This document shows positions 58,183 through 64,000 of a DNA stretch of 64,000 nt, one piece after another (positions within the stretch are counted from its first letter, which is position 1; each line of letters opens with the position of its first letter). Both the position numbers and the translations under genes were made by a program. The DNA comes from Methanolobus halotolerans. GTDB taxonomy: Archaea; Halobacteriota; Methanosarcinia; Methanosarcinales; Methanosarcinaceae. The notes beneath the pieces were generated by a model that was given only the letters and a program-made list of their open reading frames with translations, had not been told where the DNA came from and made no database searches. The stretch spans positions 62,001-126,000 of the forward strand of contig NZ_PGGK01000004.1 in NCBI RefSeq assembly GCF_004745425.1, read 5' to 3'.

Positions 58183-59553
58183 ATGTTAGATTATACTCCA
58201 AAGGAAAGCGTTCAGCGTGATGCACTGGTGATCAATCCTGCCAAGATATGCCAGCCCATTGGTGCAGTTTACGCTGCAATGGGCATACACAACTGTATGC
58301 CACATAGCCATGGGTCACAGGGATGTCTGTCATACTTAAGGATGTGCCTTACCAGACACTACAGAGAACCAACAACAGGCACAAGCAGCAGTTTCTATGA
58401 AGGAACAGCTGTTTTCGGTGGTGCATCCAATCTCAGGCAGGCACTTAGCAACATTGAAGCAGTTTACACACCTGAGGTCATTGCCATTCACACAACCTGT
58501 GTGGCAGAGACCATCGGTGACGATGTGAACCAGATCATTGAAGATGTCAAAATGGAAGAACTCATTGACCCGGACATTAAGTTATGTGCTGCATCAACCC
58601 CGAGTTATGTAGGCTCCCACGTAACAGGCTATGATAACATGGTAAAGTCATTCGTCACAACCTTTGCCCAGAAGTCAAAGCCAAACGGCAAACTCAATAT
58701 AATACCAGGTTTCGTTGATCCGGGAGACATCAGGGAAATTAAAAGAATACTCTCTATATTGAATGTCCCGGCTATCGTATTCCCTGACCAGACAGAGGTG
58801 TTCGATTCCGGTCTTTCCGGTGACGGATCACTTTACGCAAAGGGCGGGACATCCATCGGAGATGTGGAAGACAGTGCAAACTCACTTGGAACCATTGCAC
58901 TCTGTGGCATGGCCGGCGGTGCAGCAGCAACCGTATTCAAGAACAAGTTCAAAATGCCTGTACAGATAGGACCGATACCCATCGGTGTACGTTACACTGA
59001 CAGGTTGATCATGAAGATAGCCGAACTTGCAAACGTACCAATTCCACCGGAAATAGAGCAGGAAAGGGCAAGGGTCGTTGACATGATGACAGATGCCCAT
59101 GCACACTACTATGGAAAGAAAGTAGCCATTTTCGGAGATCCTGACATCATCCAGGGTCTGACAAGCCTGGTGCTTGAGATGGGAATGGAGCCAACAGTAA
59201 TTCTTTCAGGTACTGTTAGCAAGAAGTTCGAAGAGGAAATGTCAGAAATGGTACATCCATTGTATCCGGATTCACAGATACTTACGGGAGCTGACCTTTT
59301 CACACTCCATCAGGTCATCAAGAACGAGCCTGTGGATATGCTGATCGGGAACACTTATGGTAAGCACATAGCACTTGCTGAGGAGATCCCGTTGATCAGG
59401 GTGGGATTCCCGATAATGGACAGGGCAAACCTGCATCACTTCCCATTAATGGGATATGCAGGAGCAGCCCGCATGATCGAGTGGATAGGGAACACTTTCC
59501 TGGACATAAAGGACAAGACAGTCCCTGAAGAAGAACTAGAGGTCGTACAATAA
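58183..59553 (+). CDS. nifK: Nitrogenase molybdenum-iron protein beta chain
   Basis: The 456-residue protein has the P-cluster cysteines in KICQPIGAVYAAMG, HGSQGCLSYLR and HTTCVAETIGDD, then STPSYVGSHVTGYDNMV, and GFPIMDRANLHHFPLMGYAG. It is shorter than many bacterial NifK proteins, lacking the N-terminal extension, as is usual in methanogens. A GGGAGG ribosome site precedes it. Confidence 0.97.
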   Translation: MLDYTPKESVQRDALVINPAKICQPIGAVYAAMGIHNCMPHSHGSQGCLSYLRMCLTRHYREPTTGTSSSFYEGTAVFGGASNLRQALSNIEAVYTPEVIAIHTTCVAETIGDDVNQIIEDVKMEELIDPDIKLCAASTPSYVGSHVTGYDNMVKSFVTTFAQKSKPNGKLNIIPGFVDPGDIREIKRILSILNVPAIVFPDQTEVFDSGLSGDGSLYAKGGTSIGDVEDSANSLGTIALCGMAGGAAATVFKNKFKMPVQIGPIPIGVRYTDRLIMKIAELANVPIPPEIEQERARVVDMMTDAHAHYYGKKVAIFGDPDIIQGLTSLVLEMGMEPTVILSGTVSKKFEEEMSEMVHPLYPDSQILTGADLFTLHQVIKNEPVDMLIGNTYGKHIALAEEIPLIRVGFPIMDRANLHHFPLMGYAGAARMIEWIGNTFLDIKDKTVPEEELEVVQ

Positions 59554-59583
59554 CGGCCTCACATATTATTTAGGAGTGAGAAC

Positions 59584-61083
59584 ATGCCAGACATTACAAG
59601 CGTGATAAGTACGCTGGATGAAAGACAGCCATACATAGCCCTGAAGCAGGCAAAAAAAAGCAGCGAACTTGCATGCGACAATACATCCATCGCCGGTTCA
59701 ATGAGCCAGAGAGCCTGTGTATATTCCGGAGCCCGCGTGGCACTGAATCCCGTTACCGATGCTATACACCTTGTACACGGTCCAATCGGATGTGCAAGTT
59801 ATACATGGGACATCAGAGGTAGCCTTTCAAGTGATAAGGAAACGTTCCGTACCAGTTTTTCAACTGATATGAAGGAACTGGACGTAGTATTCGGTGGTGA
59901 GAAAAAACTCTCAAAGAGCATTGAAGAGCTGGCCAAGCTATACAACCCACCGGTCATCTTTGTCTATTCAACCTGTATTGTCGGTATAATCGGTGACGAT
60001 CTCCTGGCAGTTTGCAAAGAAGCAAGTGAAAAGGTTGGCATTCCTGTATTGCCTGTGCAGTCAGAAGAATTCAAAGGAACGAAGTCCGACGGATACAAGG
60101 CAGCATGCAACGCACTTATGCAACTGATCGGAACAAAGGAACCTGAAATAACTTCAGAATACAGGATTAACATACTAGGTGATTACAATGTGGCAGGAGA
60201 TGTCTGGCTGGTAAAGCCCCTCTTTGAGAAAATGGGAATACAAGTGATAACTTCCATGACAGGAGATGCAACAGCAGACAGCATCTCGAAGGCACACGGA
60301 GCTCAGTTGAATCTGGTGCAGTGCTCAGGATCCATGACATATCTCGCGAAGTGGATGGACAAGGAGTACGGAATTCCTTTCCGCAAGGTGAGCTACTTCG
60401 GGATAGAAGATATCGCCATCGCATTAAAGACAGTAGCTGAGTTCTTCGATTCCGAAGAGATGAAGAAGATAGCCGAAGGTATAATCGAGCAGGAAACAAA
60501 GAGAATAATGCCCGAGATCGAGACGATCAGGAATAAACTCCGGGGAAAGACTGCTGCGATATACATGGGAGGTGCTGCCAAGGCACTTACACTCATAAAG
60601 GGCTTTCGGGAACTTGGAATGGAAGTCGTTATAATAGGCACACAGACCGGAAAGCGGGATGACTACAGGCAGATCAGTTACCAGGTAAAGGATGGAACGG
60701 TCATTGTAGATGACGCAAACCCGCTGGAACTTGCAGACCTTATTGTAAAACAGAAGGCAGACCTCATGGTTGCAGGTGTCAAGGAAAGGTTCCTGGCCTA
60801 CAAGCTTGGTGTCGCTTTCTGTGATTTCAATCATGACAGGGTCATTGAGTTCGAAGGTTACGACGGATTCCTCAATTTCGCAAGGGAACTCGATTCATCC
60901 ATAAGCAGTCCTGTCTGGAAGGTATACGGAAGCAAGCTTAAACCCGCAGTGGACGCAAGCATCCGTACAAAAAATGATTCCGGCCTGAAACCACAACATA
61001 AAACAAAACCAGAAGAAATGAAAAAGGAAAGAGACAATATGCATGATGTCAACGCCACAGCACTGCAGGAGTCCGTAGCATGA
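59584..61083 (+). CDS. nifE: FeMo-cofactor scaffold subunit NifE
   Basis: NifE forms with NifN the scaffold on which NifB-co is turned into FeMo-co. The 499-residue protein is NifD-like: RACVYSGARVALNPV, HGPIGCASYTWDIRG, VYSTCIVGIIGDDL, QCSGSMTYLAKWM. A charged tail of about 35 residues follows the core (HKTKPEEMKKERDN). It overlaps nifN by four bases. Confidence 0.94.
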   Translation: MPDITSVISTLDERQPYIALKQAKKSSELACDNTSIAGSMSQRACVYSGARVALNPVTDAIHLVHGPIGCASYTWDIRGSLSSDKETFRTSFSTDMKELDVVFGGEKKLSKSIEELAKLYNPPVIFVYSTCIVGIIGDDLLAVCKEASEKVGIPVLPVQSEEFKGTKSDGYKAACNALMQLIGTKEPEITSEYRINILGDYNVAGDVWLVKPLFEKMGIQVITSMTGDATADSISKAHGAQLNLVQCSGSMTYLAKWMDKEYGIPFRKVSYFGIEDIAIALKTVAEFFDSEEMKKIAEGIIEQETKRIMPEIETIRNKLRGKTAAIYMGGAAKALTLIKGFRELGMEVVIIGTQTGKRDDYRQISYQVKDGTVIVDDANPLELADLIVKQKADLMVAGVKERFLAYKLGVAFCDFNHDRVIEFEGYDGFLNFARELDSSISSPVWKVYGSKLKPAVDASIRTKNDSGLKPQHKTKPEEMKKERDNMHDVNATALQESVA

Positions 61084-62495
61084 CCGAGAGGAATTATTCT
61101 ACAGTCAACCCATGTATCATGTGCCAGCCAATAGGCAGTGTGATAGCATTCAAGGGAATAGAGGATTCCATGGTACTGCTCCATGGCTCCCAGGGATGCA
61201 GCACATATATGAGGCTGCATCTTGCACACCACTTCCAGGAGCCAGTGGACATAGGGTCGAGCTCCCTGAGCGAGAAAGGTGCTGTATATGGCGGGAGCGA
61301 GAACCTCAAGAAGGGATTGAAGAACCTCATCCTGCGTTACAACCCAAAGGTGATCGGTGTTTCCACTACCTGTCTTGCCGAAACAATCGGGGACGACATC
61401 GGAAGTATCATTGCAGATTTCAGAGAAGAAGAGGACCTTGCAGATGAAATAATGATAATCCCGGTCCCCACACCCAGCTATGAGGATAGCCATAACAGTG
61501 GTTACATCAAGGCAGTGGAAGCCATTGTGAAACAATTCACGATCCACGAATCCGGAAACGAGATCTTCAACAATAAACTCAATGTTGTACTTTCAGAGAA
61601 CATATCACCAGAAGACACACGTGAACTAAAGAAGATACTATCAGATACATTAGGCTCTAATTCTTTCATACTCCTGCCGGATATATCGGAGACATTTGAC
61701 GCACCCATGACAGGAAAACTCCAGAAGATATTTCCCGGAGGAACCACTCACTCAGATATAGCGGATATGAAGAACAGTGCTGCAACAATTGGCCTGGGAA
61801 TAACTAACAATAACAAAGCAGTCAGTTATCTGGATAAGACATTCGAGATCCCTTCCCATAATCTGCCACTGCCCATCGGTCTGGAGTACACTGACAGGTT
61901 GCTCACTGAACTGTCCGGGATCGCAGGAACGGACATACATGAGGATTACCAGAAGGAAAGAGGGCGCCTGATAGATGCAATGGTGGACGCACATAAATAC
62001 GTGTATGGCACAAAGGTGGCCATCTATGGAGACCCGAACAATGTCTTAGGAATACTTTCCCTCGCACTTGAGAATGGAATGCACCCTTTACTGGTCGTGG
62101 CTTCCAGCAAGTCACCCAGATTCGCGGAATATGCTATGGAGAGGGTCAGGCAGGTGAAGCCGGACTGTGATGTGACGGTCCTAGAGGATGTGGACTTCGA
62201 TGCGTTCAATGACGCGGTAAAAAAGGCAAAGCCTGAGATGCTGATAGGCAATTCCAATGGCAAATACATTTCAAAGGACATAGGAATTCCTCTTGTCAGG
62301 ATCGGGTTCCCGATTCACGACAGGGTCGGAGCCCAGCGGATGTTGGCCATAGGATATCGCGGAGCAATGGAAATGCTGGACAGGATCACGAACACAATCC
62401 TGGAAGCGCAGGAAGAGAAACTCGCTGCGAAATGGTCCGAACCGGAAAGTTATGTTCCGCTCGGCGAGGATTCGTTTCACTCCGCAGAAGCTTGA
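61080..62495 (+). CDS. nifN: FeMo-cofactor scaffold subunit NifN
   Basis: The 471-residue NifK-like protein has NPCIMCQPIGSVIAFKG, HGSQGCSTYMRLHLAHHFQE, VSTTCLAETIGDDI, TPSYEDSHNSGYIKAV, and GFPIHDRVGAQRMLAIGYRG. Its neighbour NifE and the ATGA overlap confirm the role. It is the last nif gene in the window; nifB and nifX are not seen. Confidence 0.94.
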   Translation: MTERNYSTVNPCIMCQPIGSVIAFKGIEDSMVLLHGSQGCSTYMRLHLAHHFQEPVDIGSSSLSEKGAVYGGSENLKKGLKNLILRYNPKVIGVSTTCLAETIGDDIGSIIADFREEEDLADEIMIIPVPTPSYEDSHNSGYIKAVEAIVKQFTIHESGNEIFNNKLNVVLSENISPEDTRELKKILSDTLGSNSFILLPDISETFDAPMTGKLQKIFPGGTTHSDIADMKNSAATIGLGITNNNKAVSYLDKTFEIPSHNLPLPIGLEYTDRLLTELSGIAGTDIHEDYQKERGRLIDAMVDAHKYVYGTKVAIYGDPNNVLGILSLALENGMHPLLVVASSKSPRFAEYAMERVRQVKPDCDVTVLEDVDFDAFNDAVKKAKPEMLIGNSNGKYISKDIGIPLVRIGFPIHDRVGAQRMLAIGYRGAMEMLDRITNTILEAQEEKLAAKWSEPESYVPLGEDSFHSAEA

Positions 62496-62511
62496 AGAAA
62501 GTATCCCTGAA

Positions 62512-62522
62512 TAAAAAAAAGG
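62512..62522 (-). terminator. Oligo-T terminator of the redox cluster
   Basis: Reading on the minus strand, 15 bases after the nitroreductase stop, a run of eight T occurs. Probable archaeal terminator for that transcript. Confidence 0.45.
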
Positions 62523-62536
62523 AAAGATCTGGCAGA

Positions 62537-63118
62537 TCAATGTATCCAGACTACCTCTGGCTCCTGTCTGGGAGGTCTCTCCCGGACCTTGCCTTCATAT
62601 CCGAATACAATGGGTGCTATCACGCGGTAATCATAAGGTATCCCAAGTTCGCTCATGAACTCCACATTGTCCTGGATGAAGCAGGCAGTACCTACCCAGC
62701 AACTGCCAATACCCATTGAATGAGCTGCAAGCATCATGTTCTGCGCACACATGGCGCAATCATAATCTGTAGTGAAACCGGCATTACTCCCAAGTACAAT
62801 GACGAGCACAGGGGCCCCATAGAAAATGTCGAACTCTTCCTGCTTCAGCATCTTCTTAAAGTCAGCAATGTTGTCATTCGGCACATCTTCAAGTTGTGCA
62901 AGCAACTTCGGCTTACAGTAGTCGGACATCCTTGTCATCATTTCCCTGTTCTGTACGACTACAAAGAACCAGGGCTCCGATCCGAAACCCGTAGGAGCAT
63001 GGATTCCAGCATCTATTATCTTATTTATGGAATCCTCACTCACCTGCTTATCAACATAATCACGGACACTTCTTCTTGTTTTTATGTTCCGTATTATATC
63101 ATTTTCTTCCCCCACCAT
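62537..63118 (-). CDS. Nitroreductase-family flavoprotein
   Basis: The 193-residue protein begins with IIRNIKTRRSVRDYVDKQV (FMN-binding Arg), IIDAGIHAPTGFGSEPWFFV, MCAQNMMLAAHSMGIGSCWVG and the C-terminal FGYEGKVRERPPR. Family members reduce nitro-compounds, quinones or flavins with FMN; the true substrate is unknown. GGAG precedes ATG 63118. It is last in a run of redox genes on this strand. Confidence 0.9.
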   Translation of the reverse strand: MVGEENDIIRNIKTRRSVRDYVDKQVSEDSINKIIDAGIHAPTGFGSEPWFFVVVQNREMMTRMSDYCKPKLLAQLEDVPNDNIADFKKMLKQEEFDIFYGAPVLVIVLGSNAGFTTDYDCAMCAQNMMLAAHSMGIGSCWVGTACFIQDNVEFMSELGIPYDYRVIAPIVFGYEGKVRERPPRQEPEVVWIH

Positions 63119-63123
63119 TTATT

Positions 63124-63471
63124 TCACTCCTTCTTTCTTGATTGCTCGAACTCCTTCCTGGAAATCTGAGGAAGGTCATCAGGATCGTCAACATCCTTAT
63201 GAACATAAAGACCGCACCAGCAACGTTTCATTGCATCGAAGTGCTCCCTGTGAAAAGGTATGCAAGGGCATACCAGCTGCATATCATGTTCCCTCTCACC
63301 GGTCAAACCCTGGCACGGACAGAAAGGGCTGCCTTTCTCCTTTTCCAGCATTACTTCCTGTTCCAGCAGAAAATCGACAAGTTCCTCATCAGGGCTGTAC
63401 TTGTATCCCAGCGGATCGATCACACGCTGGAACATTGTCCTTAACTGTTGTTTACGTTTCTCTGTATCCAT
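63124..63471 (-). CDS. Ferredoxin-thioredoxin reductase catalytic chain (FTR/FDR type)
   Basis: The 115-residue protein has six key cysteines in three pairs: FCPCQ (51, 53), CPC (68, 70) and CWC (84, 86), the set that binds the 4Fe-4S cluster and the active disulfide in FTR catalytic chains. The spacing before CWC is wider than in plants. In methanogens such proteins reduce thioredoxin- or glutaredoxin-like partners with ferredoxin electrons, and a glutaredoxin gene lies 10 bases upstream. Confidence 0.92.
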   Translation of the reverse strand: MDTEKRKQQLRTMFQRVIDPLGYKYSPDEELVDFLLEQEVMLEKEKGSPFCPCQGLTGEREHDMQLVCPCIPFHREHFDAMKRCWCGLYVHKDVDDPDDLPQISRKEFEQSRKKE

Positions 63472-63481
63472 CAGTTCCCCT

Positions 63482-63730
63482 TCATGATTCCAGTAATTTT
63501 GAATACTTCTGGGGATTGTAGCCTACGACTACATCATCTCCTATTTTGACAAATGGGAAGGACATCTCCTCACCATGTGACTTACAATCCTCCATGATAG
63601 ATCTGCGGGTTTTTTCATCAGCTTTATCATAATCTATATACTCAAAGGGAATATCATGTTCCCTGAAGTATTTCTTTGCCCTCATGCACCAGGGACAGGT
63701 ACTCAGGGTGTACATTACCACTTTCTTCAT
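63482..63730 (-). CDS. Glutaredoxin-like (NrdH-type) protein
   Basis: The 82-residue protein begins MKKVVMYTLSTCPWCMRAKK, with redox motif CPWC, and cis-Pro in SFPFVKIGDD followed by GYNPQKYSKLL, the glutaredoxin/NrdH order. It is a likely substrate of the FTR chain next to it. Its ATG overlaps the stop of the Rieske gene by one base (TAATG). Confidence 0.92.
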   Translation of the reverse strand: MKKVVMYTLSTCPWCMRAKKYFREHDIPFEYIDYDKADEKTRRSIMEDCKSHGEEMSFPFVKIGDDVVVGYNPQKYSKLLES

Positions 63731-64000
63731 TAAAGATCACCTTTCATGTTCACAAAGACCTGACCGTCAGAGACCTTAGTACCATAGACAGTATCCTTTA
63801 TCTCTGATGCAGCGAGAAACTCACCGTTCCTTATATCAAATTCCCAGTCGTGGCAAGGGCATTTTACAATGAATCCTTTCAGAGTTCCTTTTGAAAAGGG
63901 ACAGCCCATGTGAGGACACTTATTGGACATTGCATAGAAGTTCCCCTCCTGCCTGACCAGCAGTATTGCATTGCCTTCAAGAAGCAACGGTTTTTTCTCA
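63730..64000 (-). CDS. Rieske 2Fe-2S ferredoxin, N-terminus beyond window
   Basis: The frame is open to the window edge, so a few N-terminal residues are missing. The Rieske ligands are CPHMGCP (Cys-x-His) and CPCHDWEF (Cys-x2-His), and the fold is a small stand-alone ferredoxin, with DGQVFVNM at the end. It is likely to be an electron donor in the same redox cluster as the glutaredoxin, FTR chain and nitroreductase. Confidence 0.9.
   Translation of the reverse strand, partial: EKKPLLLEGNAILLVRQEGNFYAMSNKCPHMGCPFSKGTLKGFIVKCPCHDWEFDIRNGEFLAASEIKDTVYGTKVSDGQVFVNMKGDL

Overview
The window is archaeal and comes from a methylotrophic methanogen of the order Methanosarcinales. The evidence is a methanogenesis marker protein 14 gene, the methanofuran gene mfnB, both enzymes of archaeal ether-lipid assembly (GGGP synthase and a UbiA-type DGGGP synthase), ribosomal protein L40e, archaeal-type SAM synthetase, Cdc48 and CetZ, together with multi-PAS histidine kinases and a dCache chemoreceptor. 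A motile genus such as Methanolobus or Methanococcoides is my inference; the sequence does not prove it. I see no tRNA, rRNA or CRISPR array.

From 1 to 20 kb the content is mostly housekeeping. It holds the end of an FtsX/MacB-type permease, a LysE exporter, a LarA-like racemase, enolase, a PPC protein with an ABC ATPase, CetZ beside a surface protein, and NAD synthesis (nadC facing nadX-nadA). These are followed by a UbiA prenyltransferase, SAM synthetase, a HARP-type protein-only RNase P homologue, a chemoreceptor, Cdc48 and mfnB. From 20 to 35 kb there are a HisA-like protein, a PAS kinase, thymidylate kinase, DUF166, a PolX whose polymerase motif has changed, marker 14 with thioredoxin, an Mrr-type nuclease fused to two PH-like modules, and a copper chaperone and exporter. 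Four very small genes are interspersed: a 42-aa zinc ribbon, a 33-aa basic peptide, a 52-aa Cys-rich protein and ribosomal L40e.

From 35 to 47 kb lie a YHS-ferredoxin-FrhB fusion, two methyltransferases, an aldo/keto reductase with a ferredoxin tail, gatCAB, an HTH protein, L40e followed by GGGP synthase, and an AtwA-like double ABC protein.

From 48 to 62.5 kb is a nitrogen island: the repressor nrpR, amt-glnK, a TnpB-only IS200/IS605-type element, a response-regulator/PAS/kinase, and nifH-nifI1-nifI2-nifD-nifK-nifE-nifN in tight array. NifI1/NifI2 are the post-translational switch, NrpR is the likely transcriptional repressor, and NifEN is the cofactor scaffold; nifB is not in the window. 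Downstream and convergent is a redox set that runs off the window: Rieske ferredoxin, glutaredoxin, ferredoxin-thioredoxin reductase catalytic chain and nitroreductase.

No clearly new defence or mobile system is present. The best candidates for new biology are the Mrr/PH-like fusion with its small Cys-rich neighbour, the YHS-FrhB fusion, the altered PolX, the 33-aa basic peptide, and several strong palindromes in intergenic DNA.
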